Assembly (NCBI RefSeq): GCF_965363235.1
Contig: NC_134851.1
Span: forward strand, 26,900,847 to 26,964,846
Reading direction: 5' to 3'
Origin: Mytilus galloprovincialis
Lineage: Eukaryota > Mollusca > Bivalvia > Mytilida > Mytilidae
DNA length: 64,000 nt
This document shows, piece after piece, positions 34,001 to 49,200 of this stretch (its first letter is position 1; each line of letters opens with the position of its first letter). The position numbers and the translations under genes were made by a program. The notes beneath the pieces are model-generated. The model was not told the DNA's origin. It made no database searches and saw nothing but the letters and a program-made list of their open reading frames with translations.

Positions 34001-37000
34001 CAAAAAGACAATACGAGGCCAAATCGCAAAAAGCAGCCGAAGACCACCAATGGGTTTTCACCATAGGGAGAACATTCTGCCCAGGCGGGATTAAGATTGC
34101 CATTACACAAATGTGTATTATTGTGCTAGTTAAATGTAAATGAACAACACATCAACCATATCAATAAATTAAAACCAAAAAAACAAAACATACAAGAATA
34201 ACAAATGACAGAGTTGGGACACGATCAAACATGCGACGGTGTTTTGTTGAATTTTCAACCCTTCCAATATAATTCTAACCATTTGAGAATAAACATATAG
34301 CAAGACAGTAAAGTTCAGTTTTCAAGAAATCAGAGTCCGATTCAGAATTGGCAAAAAAACTAAGCAAATTGACAATGATAATTGTACATAAATAAACACT
34401 GGACTACAGACATGCCAGCCTGAGACCTCAATTACACTGATTAACAGATTATGTTAAAAATCAATCAAATCCCTCCTGTAAGGGGTATGATGTCTTATCA
34501 TCATAAAATACTCGAGAAGAACATAACCAGTAACTTGACAACAAGTGGTTTAAGAATACACGAGTTTATATCAATGCAAATACCTTATGAGTGAATAAAT
34601 ATTAAAACCAAAATATGTCATCTTTGATGACATGACAACAGTTTTATAATTATGTTCTGTCTAAATAAGTCTGTCCTTATGCTTAATTAGCTATGGAGAT
34701 GAATGCCAACATTTTTTTACTTTGTATAGAATATTACAATAAATGATTGGAATGCAATACCAGGATGTATTAGATCTTATTTTTATTTCTATTTCTAAAT
34801 AATATTATTATATCGATGATAAAATTGCATAAAATAAATGTTTTTATATTAACCATCGAATCGAAGAAGTTGAGATCTGCAAACAACATAAGATGGTGAC
34901 AAGGGAACTTTACCATCTGAAAATATATTATTTACTGTAGGGAATGATAATTCATAATTCATTGATTTTGTATTTATCATCCCGATAAAAATATCAAGAT
35001 CCTTGAAAAGGCAGTGTTCATTGTTAATATCAGCTTTATTTGAAGTTAGTTCAGCATAATATTCTAAGGTTATTGCATGAATATTGTCCCGAGTAGAATT
35101 TATATTGCACGAGTTTGTTATTGCAATATATGTTCTACGAGGGACAATATTCCCCCATATTCATGCAATAACCCTTTTATTGTATAGCAATATAATATTT
35201 GAAAGTACAAATTGGTTTAAACTAAGATTTTGTCGTTGATGACATCAGGATTTTTGAAGATTTATGGCACTAGCAATGACTAGTGCAATATTATGATTTA
35301 TTGCACGCTAACTTTTGGTTACTTTATGTGGGAAATATAATATTGCTATGCAATAAACCTCTTTATTGCACATACTGAAGTCGTCATTATTAAGAGCCAA
35401 TACGTCATTCAAATATATAAAAGTTTTATTAACTGTTTGTATTTGATTTTGTTTTGATGGATTTTTGCTAATCTTAGTCAAAAATTATAACTCAGAACAA
35501 TACAGAAACAATTCCACCAGTTATGATGCACAATTGGACCACATTGGAATTCCGATAATTTATTGATATACAGAATCTTAAAAGCAAACAAAACCCTTTT
35601 CAATGTCATTTATCGAATTAAAGCAGGTCCATGGACATATTTCTTTTGTTTAAAAAAACTTTAAGTGTCTAAACCAAAGATGATGTAGTATGATTGCAAA
35701 GATTCTTATCAATGGTATAATCCGACATTGCTATAACAACGCACAATTTCTTCTATCGGGTCACTCGGATCATTTCATCATTTTTGTTGTTTATATATGC
35801 AAAAGGTGCGGAAAACAGTATCACATCAATGCCCATGATATTACCGGAGAGTATTGGTTGTTATGCAAATGAAGGATCCACATAGATACATTGATGGCAG
35901 ATATACATTGGAAAATAATCTTGGATGATGTGAGTGTCAGAATTATACAGCGCAATCACAATAGGTGTTTTTGAAAGATTGTTTATCCCGCTTATCAAAA
36001 TAAATCATCTTGAATGAATGCGTTTGGTAATTTGAATATTTTCGAGAAAAAAAAACCCAGTGCCAATTGTAGCTTACAGCGACTATAGTTGTATATTTAT
36101 TACAGTATTATTTACGAAATATGTTCTATTCTACTACTTAACATAAAAAACAAGGAGAAAAATTCAGGAAAAATCCAAGAAATACTGAGTATTGCTTGCT
36201 CTGTCTTTTAATATTCATGGTAGAGTCTTATTTGTAATACATTGTTTTCTTATAATGTGTTTTTGAGACTCAATCCACTAAGAATATTTCTTTTTTGGTG
36301 AAATTTTCTTGTATAGCATGAAGTTTTAACAAAAAGGATTGCATACAAGGTCAAATATGCATGCGTTTCATCCCAGGTAATATATTAGATGTGTACCATC
36401 GTTTATTAGTCGTTGTTTTATTTTGTACTTTTATAAGTGTTCAGAATGTATATTCGTTTAAGTTATAGAATTGCATGGCATGAGTTTTAATCTGTCCGGT
36501 ATATATTCTATCATGTCTATTGAAAAAACAAATAAAAATAGAATGATGATTGGAGACACCCAAGATGTATGCATTTTTTTGCAATGTAGAAATTCTGTAA
36601 TTGCAAAATACATCAATACTGGTACATATATGTTATCATCGTTTTTAATTCCTGCTTTATCTGAATTGAATTCTTATACCAATTAAATCACAGTCGCCTT
36701 TGAAAGAATTTGATAACAACAGTTTTACAATTTTCTATTCATAAATTAGTATATCGATACGGACGAATTAGTGTTAATTGTCTTGAATTATTGTTATAAG
36801 CATGAAACACTATCATGTTATTTTGAGGCGGTATGTGTATATTGGTGGAAGAAGACTAAGTGCCCGGAAAGAACCACCGTCATTCGGTAAAAAAACTCAG
36901 TGAATATTCTAGTCACTTACGATTGGAGTCGAGATTACGAGCCTTCATGTTTTTGCGAGATTTGAACTCACAACCTTAATTTTGCTAGGCTTGCGATACA

Positions 37001-37232
37001 GTAATTCAATGGTTTCTACAACTTGGTCTTGGTATAAATGAAAACAGATATGTTATAAACATGAACTTGGTACATTACATTTATGCAAAGCTATTATTCT
37101 ACAACCTGCACAGTAATCCGCAACATAGAAGGTTTCACTAACAGTCAATCATATGGAAACTTCCAGCCTTTCAGGGGATATAAACTCTAAGCCGGGAATG
37201 TCACAGTATATACCCTGTCTGAGACCTGAATA

Positions 37233-37266
<34 letters not shown>

Positions 37267-40200
37267 ATTCATGACCACACTGTCGAAAAGGAAATCGAAA
37301 TCACTGGAGCTGAGTAAACCAAATGAGCCAATAGACAGAAAGAATTCCGAAACGCGAAAAAGAGGACATGTGCGGATTTACAATATAATGCAGATAAAAA
37401 ACAGACATAGACGTTTGAGCTGGTAATCAGTCATTTTTGGTAAGCATACAAAGATATTTCCCATTAAATTAGTTTCACACATCATTCAATTGCTCCAAGT
37501 TGATGAAAGCCATGGAATTACAGAAACACTCGAGAATCACAAAGCAAAATGTACAAAATTGTCAAAACAAAATCTCAATATATTTTGTTGGAAAAAACAA
37601 AAACACACTCTTGAAGGCCAAGATGAGTCACTAATTGAAAGTACTAGTACAGAATGACCGATTCGATATTCATGCTGCTCTTCTGTTTAGACCCAATTTT
37701 ATCCTATTCTTGTCATAAATTCTTGGACTGAATTAGAATTCACAATGTTAGTGTAGACTTATTGCATCAACGTTCCTGATCATGTCCCGTTGAGTTTATA
37801 CGAGTATACCAGCTTTAGTTTTATCAGTTTTTATATTTTATATAAGAATTCATCATTATGCTAGTAGGTGATTCAGATGTCGAAAATCGATTTTAACTAG
37901 TAGTAGCTGTTAAAATAAGCTGTATAAGAAATAAATACCTGTATAACCTGTTCTTTCATATGTTCCTGAATAAACAAAATATCTATTCAGTAAGTATCAT
38001 ACACCTTTAGTCAAAATCATTTTTAACAAAACAAGATTTAAAATGACGCATTTAAAAGAAATACGAGACTATCTCTAGGTTGGAATAGCAGTTATTTGTT
38101 CTAAAACAACATAACTACTTGTTTAATTCAACTGGCACTGTTTACCAGATTGGTGAAAAAACCCATGAATCTCCGACAAAATATATAACGTAAATATGAT
38201 GACTTATTACTACACAAAATATGTCTTACGTTAAGAAGCTAATCAATGATAACAGGACAAATGTTTTGTACACCAATAGACTCATCAGGGACGCTTGAAT
38301 AAAAGAAACTCACTATGTTAAAGAAAAGAGGGACGAAAAATACAAGAGGTGCGAATGATATCCGAGGGACAGTCAATCTCATATATTGAAAATAAACTGA
38401 CAATGCCATGGCTTAAAATAGAAAAATAAACAGACACATAACAGTACGGAAGACACAACACGGAAAACTAAAGACTAAGCAACACGAACCCCACCAAACA
38501 CTGTTGGTGATTTCAGGTGCTACAACAAAGTAGGAAAATAAATGAGCACCGAAGAAACCCACACGTGTTTTTTTTTTTTTTAGAAAACACAGCTAAGGTA
38601 ATCTATTCCGCAGGGTTGAACATCCATTATATTTCCAACTATTTGAATCTCCGTCAACAGTCTATTTTAGAATGTGACCATATCAAACATATCTATATTA
38701 AGTTGTGTCACCACAGACGTAGTGATTGAAAACAGAAGTTTCAAATATCTTTAATGTCTTAAATCGTCACATAAGAAACTATGAACTTGATATTTTAGAA
38801 AATCGAAGAAACAAAGGTGATTTCAGGTGCTACAACAAAGTAGGAAAATAAATGAGCACCGAAGAAACCCACACGTGTTTTTTTTTTTAGAAAACACAGC
38901 TAAGGTAATCTATTCCTCAGGGTTGAACATCCATTATATTTCCAACTATTTGAATCTCCGTCAACAGTCTATTTTAGAATATGACCATATCAAGCATATC
39001 TTTATTAAGTTGTGTCACCACAGACGTAGTGATTGAAAACAGAAGTTTAAAATATCTTTAATGTCTTAAATCGTCACATAAGAAACTATGAACTTGATAT
39101 TTTAGAAAATCGAAGAAACAAAGGTGATTAAGCTTCGTATTATATCGTATTGACAAATTATCTATCCCGAAAGCTATAATCACCACTAACGATTAATTAA
39201 TTTCATATTATTATAGTTTCTAACACCGTATTTTTTTATTTTCGTTTTTTTTTTCACTTTATCGTGTCGAAAAGAAAACATTTAGTATCGAAATCACTGG
39301 AGCTGAGCAAACCAAATGAGCCAATGGACAGAAAGAATACCGAAACGCGAAAAGGAGGACATGTGCGGATTTACAATATAATGCAGATAAAAAACAGACA
39401 TAGACGTTTGAGCTGGTAATCAGTCATTTTTGGTAAGCATACAAAGATATTTCCCATTAAATTAGTTTCACTCATCATTTAATTGCTCCAAGTTGATGAA
39501 GGCCATGGAATTACAGAAACACTCGAGAATCACAAAGCAAAATGTACAAAATTGTCAAAACAAAATCTCAATATATTTTGTTGGAAAAAACAAAAACACA
39601 CTCTTGAAGGCCAAGATGAGTCATTAATTGAAAGTACTAGTACAGAATGACCAATTCGATATTCAAGCTGCTCTTCTGTTTAGACCCAATTTTATCCTAT
39701 TATTGTCATAAATTCTTGGACTGAATTAGAATCCACAATGTTAGTGTAGACTTATTGCATCAACGTTCCTGATCATGTCCCGTTGAGTTTATACGAGTAT
39801 ACCAGCTTTAGTTTTATCAGTTTTTATATTCTATATAAGAATTCATTATAGTGGTAGTAGGTGATTCAGATGTCGAAAATCGATTTTAACTAGTAGTAAC
39901 TGTTAAAATAAGCTGTATAAGAAATAAATACCTGTATAACCTGTCCTTTCATATGTTCCTGAATAAACAAAATATCTATTCAGTAAGTATCATACATGCA
40001 CACCTTTAGTCAAAATCATTTTTTAACAAAACAAGATTTAAAATGACGCATTTAAAAGAAATATGAGACTATCTGTAGTTTGGAATAGCAGTTATTTGTT
40101 CTAAAACAACATAACTACTTGTTTAATTCAACTGGCACTGTTTACCAGATTGGTGAAAAAAAACCATGAATCTCCGACAAAATATATAACGTAAATATGA

Positions 40201-43200
40201 TGACTTATTACTACACAAAATATGTCTTTCGTTAGGAAGCTAATCAATGATAACAGGACAAATGTTTTGTACACCAATAGACTCATCAGGGACGCTTGAA
40301 TAAAAGAAACTCACTATGTTAAAGAAAAGAGGGACGAAAAATACAAGAGGTACGAATGATATCCGAGGGACAGTCAATCTCATATATTGAAAATAAACTG
40401 ACAATGCCATGGCTAAGAATAGCAAAAAAACAGACACATAATAGTACGGAAGACAAAACACAGAAAACTAAAGACTAATCAACACGAACCCCACCAAAAC
40501 ATTGGTAGTGATTTCAGGTGCTCCAATAAAGTACGAAATAAATGAGCACCGAAGAAACCCACACGTGTTTTTTTTTTAGAAAACACAGCTAAGGTAATCC
40601 ATTCCTCAGGGTTGAACATCCGTAATATTTCCAATTATATGAATCTCCGTCAACAGTCTATTTTAGAATATAACCATATCATGCATATCTATATTAAGTT
40701 GTGTCACCACAGACGTAGTAATTGAAAACAGAAGTTTAAAATATCTTTAATGTCTTAAATCGTCACATAAGAAACTATGAACTTGATATTTTAGAAAATC
40801 GAAGAAACAAAGGTGATTAAGCTTCGTATTATATCGTATTGACAAATTATCTATCCCAAAAGCTATAATCACCACTAACGATTAATTAATTTCATATTAT
40901 TATAGTTTCTAACACCGTATTTTTTTATTTTCGTTTTTTTTTTTAACTTTATCGTGTCGAAAAGAAAACATTTAGTATCGAAATCACTGGAGCTGAGCAA
41001 ACCAAATGAGCCAATGGACAGAAAGAATTCCGAAACGCGAAAAAGAGGACATGTGCGGATTTACAATATAATGCAAATATAAAACAGACATAGACGTTTG
41101 AGCTGGTAATCAGTCATTTTTGGTAAGCATACAAAAATATTTCCCATTAAATTAGTTTCACACATCATTCAATTGCTCCAAGTTGATGAAGGCCATGTAA
41201 TTACAGAAACACTCCAGAATCACAAAGCAAAATGTACAAAATTGTCAAATTAAAATCTCAATATATTTTGTTGGAAAAAACAAAAACACACTCTTGAAGG
41301 CCAAGATGAGTCACTAATTGAAAGTACTAGTACAGAATGACTGATTCGATATTCAAGCTGCTCTTCTGTTTAGACCCAATTTTATCCTATTCTTGTCATA
41401 AATTCTTGGACTGAATTAGAATCCACAATGTTAATGTAGACTTATTGCATCAACGTTCCTGATCATGTCCCGTTGAGTTTATACGAGTATACCAGCTTTA
41501 GTTTTATCAGTTTTTATATTTTATATAAGAATTCATTATTAAGCTAGTAGGTGATTCAGATGTCGAAAATCGATTTTAAATAGTTGTAACTGTTAAAATA
41601 AGCTGTATAAGTAATAAATACCTGTATAACCTGTCCTTTCATATGTTCCTGAATAAACAAAATATCTATTCGGTAAGTATCATACATGCACACCTTTAGT
41701 CAAAATCATAATTTAACAAAACAAGATTTAAAATGACGCATTTAAAAGAAATACGAGACTATCTCTAGGTTGGATTAGCAGTTATTTGTTCTAAAACAAC
41801 ATAACTACTTGTTTAATTCAACTGGCACTGTTTACCAGATTGGTGGAAAAAACTCATGAATCACCGACAAAATATCTAACGTAAATATGATGACTTATTA
41901 CTACAAAAAATATGTTTTTCGTTAAGAAACTAATCAATGATAACAGGACAATCGTTTTGTACACCAATAGACTCATCAGGGACGCTTGAATAAAATAAAC
42001 TCACTATGTTAAAGAAAAGAGGGACGAAAAATACAAGAGGTACGAAGGATATCCGAGGGACAGTCAATCTGATATATTGAAAATAAACTGACAATGCCAT
42101 GGCTAAAAGTTAAAAAAAATAAACAGACACATAATAGTACGGAAAACACAACACAGAAAACTAAAGACTAAGCAACACGAACCCCACCAAACACTGGTGG
42201 TGATTTCAGGTGCTCCAATAAAGTACGAAATGAATGAGCACCGAAGAAACCCACACGTGTTTTTTTTTAGAAAACACAGCTAAGATAATATATTCCTCAG
42301 GGTTGAACATCCGTAATATTTCCAACTATTTGAATCTGCGTCAACAGTCTATTTTAGAATATGACCATATCATGCATACCTATATTAAGTTGTGTCACCA
42401 TAGACGTAGTGATTGAAAACAGAAGTTTAAAATATCTTTAATGTCTTAAATCGTCACATAAGAAACTATGAACTTGATATTTTAGAAAATCGAAAAAACA
42501 AAGGTGATTGAGCTTCGTATTATATCGTATTGACAAATTATCTATCCCGAAAGCTATAATCATCACTAACGATTAATTAATTTCATATTATTATAGTTTC
42601 TAACACCGTATTTTTTTATTTTCGTTTTTTTTTTTAACTTTATCGTGTCGAAAAGGAAAAACATGTAAGTATCGAAATCACTGGAGCTGAGTAAACCAAA
42701 TGAGCCAATGGACAGAAAGAATTCCGAAACGCGAAAAAGAGGACATGTGCGGATTTACAATATAATGCAAATATAAAACAGACATAGACGTTTGAGCTGG
42801 TAATCAGTCATTTTTGGTAAGCATACAAAGATATTTCCCATTAAATTAGTTTCACACATCATTCAATTGCTCCAAGTTGATGAAGGCCATGGAATTACAG
42901 AAACACTCCAGAATCACAAAGCAAAATGTACAAAATTGTCAAATTAAAATCTCAATATATTTTGTTGGAAAAAACAAAAACATACTCTTGAAGGCCAAGA
43001 TGAGTCACTAATTGAAAGTACTAGTACATAATGACTGATTCGATATTCAAGCTGCTCTTCTGTTTAGACCCAATTTTATCCTATTCTTGTCATAAATTCT
43101 TGGACTGAATTAGAATCCACAATGTTAATGTAGACTTATTGCATCAACGTTCCTGATCATGTCCCGTTGAGTTTATACGAGTATACCAGCTTTAGTTTTA

Positions 43201-46200
43201 TCAGTTTTTATATTTTATATAAGAATTCATTATTAAGCTAGTAGGTGATTCAGATGTCGAAAATCGATTTTAACTAGTAGTAACTGTTAAAATAAGCTGT
43301 ATAAGAAATAAATACCTGTATAACCTGTCCTTTCATCTGTTCCTGAATAAACAAAATATCTATTCAGTAAGTATCATACATGCACACCTTTAGTCAAAAT
43401 CATAATTTAACAGAACAAGATTTAAAATGACGCATTTAAAAGAAATACGAGACTATCTCTAGGTTGGATTAGCAGTTGTTTGTTCTAAAACAACATAACT
43501 ACTTGTTTAATTCAACTGGCACTGTTTACCAGATTGGGAGAAAAAACCCATGAATCTCCGACAAAATATATAACGTAAATATGATGACTTATTACTACAC
43601 AAAATATGTCTTTCGTTAAGAAACTAATCAATGATAACAGGACAATCGTTTTGTACACCAATAGACTCATCAGGGACGCTTGAATAAAAGAAACTCACTA
43701 TGTTAATGAAAAGAGGGACGAAAAATACAAGAGGTACGAAGGATATCCGAGGGACAGTCAATCTCATATATTGAAAATAAACTGACAATGCCATGGCTAA
43801 AAATTAAAAAAAATAAACAGACACATAATAGTACGGAAAACACAACACAGAAAACTAAAGACTAAGCCACACGAACCCCACAAAACACTGGTGGTGATTT
43901 CAGGTGCTCCAATAAAATACGAAATAAATTAGCACCGAAGAAACCCACACGTGTTTTTTTTTAGAAAACACAGCTAAGATAATCTATTCCTCAGGGTTGA
44001 ACATCCGTAATATTTCCAACTATTTGAATCTCCGTCAACAGTCTATTTTAGAATATGACCATATCATGCATATCTATATTAAGTTATGTCACCATAGACG
44101 TAGTGATTGCAAACAGAAGTTTAAAATATCTTTAATGTCTTAAATCGTCACATAAGAAACTATGAACTTGATATTTTAGAAAATCGAAGAAACAAAGGTG
44201 ATTGAGCTTCGTATTATATCGTATTGACAAATTATCTATCCCGAAAGCTATAATCACCACTAACGATTAATTAATTTCATATTATTATAGTTTCTAACAC
44301 CGTATTTTTTTGTTTTCGTTTTTTTTTAACTTTATCGTGTTAACAAAAGTAGATTGGTTTAAAAAAAAGTCATGCTTTCTGTCAAAACCATAAGTTTTAA
44401 GATATGTAAGTGTATACCTTTGCTACTTGTGCGTATGTTACTTGTTCTTCTGAATAGTCACACAGGTCTGCATTTCCCTAGAATAAAAGAAAAACAAATA
44501 AATATGTTGAGTAGGAGACGAATGTCCATTTGTCCGTAGTCAAAAAACTTTCAAATTTCTAAATTTGTCTTACTTTGAAAGAATGAATATTAAAAGAGAA
44601 GACACATGTTCTGAAATTAGTTCACGAAGTTTTACATATAGACTTTTTACATAGCATTTATCGAACCATTAAAGTATAATTAAAGTTGTAAACAAGGCTA
44701 TGCAAATGCAACAAAACTATACAGTATTTGCTTTTATATATCGAAGAGAATTATAGCATCGCTAGTAATTTGTCAAGTTTGGATTGGTTTAACGCCGACA
44801 CGTAGTGTTCCCATATGGATCCCTAGGCGGATAGTAAATTTTAGCCCAAAACTGCAAAAAGTGAAAATCCTTTTCCTTCTAAAATAATAGACAACACAGA
44901 TGCAAACTGTTGAAATTCGGTTTGAATTGATTTTGTAACAAGAACCATCTGATAGAAGGGGTGCTTACTGATATCAAGTACAATAATTTGCCGGCTCACC
45001 GTTTACAGCTGTCAAATTGACTAAGATTTTTGTTAACATGTTACTTTCTTGCAACATTGCAGCGTTGTGTGGACGACATGGAGTCTGTTTGGATCTCTGA
45101 CATCACGTCTATAATTTTCCTATACTTATATTATTTGTCGATAATTTCTAGCCTAAGGCCTTTTTATATCGCCAATCGCATCACCAAAACGTTCTTCATT
45201 TTCAGATTGAAAAAAGCAATTTCTGTTTATAAGACGGCAAGAACATTATAATGGCTACCACGTTTAACACCAACAACATCATTTTTGAATTATCAAAAAT
45301 TTTGCTTAAAATCTGTAAAGACATATTCGAGAGCTTTCTGTACTCAAAAGTAAGCAAGTTGCATCAGTTGTCTTTGCCATTCTACGTTTACTGCTTATAA
45401 TTCTCTATGAAATACCTTGGGAAATATCATCTCTATCCAACCGCAAAACAAAAACGACCATATGTCTGTATAAAGAATGAAATAACAGTGTAGCTACGGA
45501 CATTCATTGGCGCTTTATAATCTCCAATTGACTGGGACAGAGTATGTGAACGTTCATCTGTAATGCCTACCGCTCATGACGTACTTATTATAGACATTTA
45601 AATTGTGCGGTCACCAAAGGTTCTTAAAGCCTAAATACAATAATTTTAAAAAACAGGAATTACCGTTATGAATTAATTTATATTTAGTACGTAAACGTTC
45701 TTTTCTTGTGTATTTTTGCATATTTTGATAATCAATTTCCTAATATTATTATATCGCATGTTCTTTCAGAAAAAAAATGAATTAATTGGTTTAGAAGTTA
45801 GAATGCATGTGTTGATTGATTATCTTTTTTTCGGACGTCTAATCGATTTAACAATTGCAGTTGTTGAATTATGTCATCTTTTAACTTTAATCACGTCTAA
45901 AATCTTTTTTAAGAACGAATGCTTAAAAATTATGCAAATACAAAATGAAGACAGAATAATTTTCTGCCCTGTCTTTTTCTTACTTTCAATTTAATGGACA
46001 GTAAAAAAACACACTATAAGAATTTACGTTATTTTATAGGTCAAATGTATAATTTGGCGTATATAGGAATCTTGAAATTATTTGGATGCTTTGTGTCTTG
46101 ATCGAATTTTTATTGATGCCATCGCGTATGTTTTAAATAAGAAAAAAGGGGTAGAAAAAAGCCCCAGATGACTTTTAAAAATGTTTATATCATCAAAAAA

Positions 46201-49200
46201 GGTCCAAATTATCACCCTAGGTAAAAAAAATGCCATTTTGCTGCATCAAAAAATGATATAACCTTTTTCCCATCGGCGACTTATATATTTCATTTTTTTT
46301 CTTCAAATAAACTATACTTAAACTTAACTATTGTAAAGTTTAAGCGATTACTGTAGTTTTGTTTATTTTTTATTTTGATTTTACCCTTTTTTTCTTATTA
46401 GCTCAACTGAAAAAAAGATTTTTAACATAAATGCATGCTTCTTTCAAAGGCAGATTGTGAGCCTAGATGAACGGTGAACCCATATATGTATTATACTTTT
46501 CCATCAAGTTTAGGATAAAGTGTATTTATAGAAATAAAAAAGCGAAATCCTATATTTAAAACAAAAATTAATTGAGACACGCGAATTTTTAGAATTCACG
46601 TTTTTAAAGAAATAGAAAGAAAGAAGAAGACGCATACATCATCTAAATGTATCAAACGAATTTCTGGTTGTTTCATTAAGAAGATGGTATTAACCATTGA
46701 ATGCAGATATACGTTGTATGAGGCAGTAATACCTGATCTTTCTTTTCGTATTCTATATCCGTATCAAAATGGTCAAGATCATGTCTGGTGTCTGTATTTT
46801 CCTAAAGTAAAACATAAATATTGATATTTTAGCTGTCATGGTTTATAATTCGTCTGTGTTTTGGAAACATGCAGAATCGAATTGTTCATGTTGTTTGTTT
46901 ATTGATGAATATGTATCTAAATATAATCCACATGATCAAGGTACGAGGAGAACTATTCAGTGTCAATGTTCGTTATGTTTAATACATAAAATGCATGTGT
47001 TTTTTTATGCTGTGATGGTATACTATTGTTTCAGATAAAGGGAGACGGTTTGGTACCATTAAAACGTTTAATCCCGTTGCAAATGATTCTCTCTGTCCTA
47101 AGGCAGGACTCTGATGTGCAGTAGTTGTCATTTGTTTAAGTTATTTATACTTGTTTCTCGTTTTTTCTTTTTTTTTTTTTTGTATTAGAACGTTGGTTTT
47201 ACCGTTTGAATGGTTTTACACTAATAATTTTTGGGACCCTTTATAGCTTTGTTGTTCGTTGTGAGTCAAGTCTCCATGTTGAAGGCCGTACCTTGACATA
47301 TAATTGTTTACTTTATACAATGTAACTTCGATGGAGAGTTGTCTCATTGGCACCACTCATACCACATCTTCCTATACCGATGTTAAAATTGTCATACATG
47401 TCAATAACGGGTTCTTTCTATATAATATATTAAAATAACGACCGTCTTTACAGCTAAAAAAGTAGTCCTTGAGAAATTAATGCAATCAAATATGATACAA
47501 TTAATAGTAAAGCGTAATTAATTCCATCTACAGTTGTAGATGTACATAACATTTCAATCTGCTTACAATTTTAAAACTATATATTAATACCTGAGTTGAT
47601 TTATCGTATTCTTTAAGTTCTTCTGCGAAATCTGGAATTGAAAATAACATACACGCGAGCTACATTGTATTTAAGATATTAAAGTATAGCGTTCTTAACT
47701 TATAAAATCCGTATTGCCTTGACAGGTATACTTGTCGATTCTGCTATGGTGGAGACAATTATTTTAATTGGTAACAATGATGATGTGAGTCTCTCGATGC
47801 AATCAACGTAACTACATGAACTATACGAATTCGCTTCAGAAATGTTAACCAAAAAAGTCACTTTGACATGAATTTTCAGAATAACATGACTGATAGCAAC
47901 CAAAACGCTGAGATGAACTTAAAAAAAAAACCTATAATTGTTGTGTAGCAGGGTTCATACTTTGTATTATTATTTAATTTAATTGCATAAAATTTCGCAC
48001 TTGAAGTTTAAGTTGCCACATGATCATGGATATTCTTTGACGTTTTATATATAAAAAAGAGGATGTAGTATGATTCCAATGAGACAAGATATTAAATGAC
48101 ATAACAATTATTTGTCACAGTACGGCCTTCAACAATGAACAAAGGCCATACCGCATAGTCAGCTATAAAAGGCCCCAAAATGAAAAAGTGAAACAATTCA
48201 CACGAGAAAACTAACAGCCTGATTAATTAACAAAAATGAACGAAGAACAAATATGTTACACATAAACAAACGACAACCACTGAATTACAGGCTCCTGACT
48301 TGGGACAGTACATACATACAGAATGTGGCGGTATTTAACATGTTAGCGGGATTGAACATATTAGCGAGATCCAAACCCACCCCTAACCTGAGACAGTGGT
48401 GCAACAGTTCAACATAAAAACTAACTAAAACATCAGTTGTAAAGTGCTTAATCAGATGGATAGAAATACAAATACTACAAATACAAGTGGACGTGAGCGG
48501 ATACTTTTACATCCAAATAACAAATAGACACTTAGTACAGATATGAGAGTAAACGCAGTTACTGGCAGCTAGTTCAGAGCCTCTAAAAACTAATAAAAAA
48601 TCATGCATCTAAGGGTAAATGTTCATTTCTATTTTAAATTGTATTGAAATAAGCAGCAATAAGTTCATGTTTAGAAAAACGCTTAATTGTTTTGATATTT
48701 ATAGTTACCGAATTCCAAAGGCATAACTGTTGCTTTGATTTCGCCTGTTGTTCCACTGCCGTTTGATTTCTTATAAACATTATCAACAATATCAATTAGT
48801 GCTGCTTTCATTTGTTCATCAGTTTCAAAATGACGAGCATCAATATCGAAATCAAGGTTAACTACAGAAGAAGTAACCGTTTCTTTCTTTGTCATCTCGA
48901 AGAATGTGTTTTCTGAAGAAATAAAATAAGACGTGTTTGATATAAACATGGGTTTAGCTAAGGTAGACTTCGGTTCACAAAGTTTCTCTTCGAAAGTGGT
49001 GCATGTGGTGTACAGGGATCAATTAGATCCAAAAATATTTATTTTCTTCTTATCAGGGTAAATATTTCATTTCATAGTTACCGGACCCTAGCCTATATTT
49101 ACGTATTTTATTAAGAAAAAACTTTCTAAGGTTAAATTTAGAATATACTGGTTTCATCGAAGATGAGCTTGTGAATATTGACTGGTTGGGAAATTAATGT

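Larger units (their letters stand above)
37282..44340. repeat. four-unit tandem array of ~1.69 kb carrying microexons 9-12
   Basis: Units start at gtcgaaaag: 37282-39265, 39266-40955, 40956-42646, 42647-44340. Units 2-4 are 1,690, 1,691 and 1,694 bp and differ by only scattered substitutions and small indels. Unit 1 is 1,984 bp because it contains an extra 310-bp duplication. Every unit holds one 27-nt exon with intact splice sites and a piece of family C ('gagggacgaaaaatacaaga', 'ccatggct'), so the family C insertion predates the amplification. Confidence 0.92.

Noticed and set aside
38517-39036. Two 69-70 codon open frames (NEHRRNPHVFFFLENTAK..) repeated in the array, with a shorter one at 42234
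   Set aside because: They are alike only because the units are recent copies. A T-run of changing length inside each would shift the frame between units, and there is no family match or splice support.
45030-45994. Open frames of 73 and 92 codons at 45030 and 45716 on the + strand
   Set aside because: AT-rich intronic sequence, antisense to the gene, no recognisable domain.
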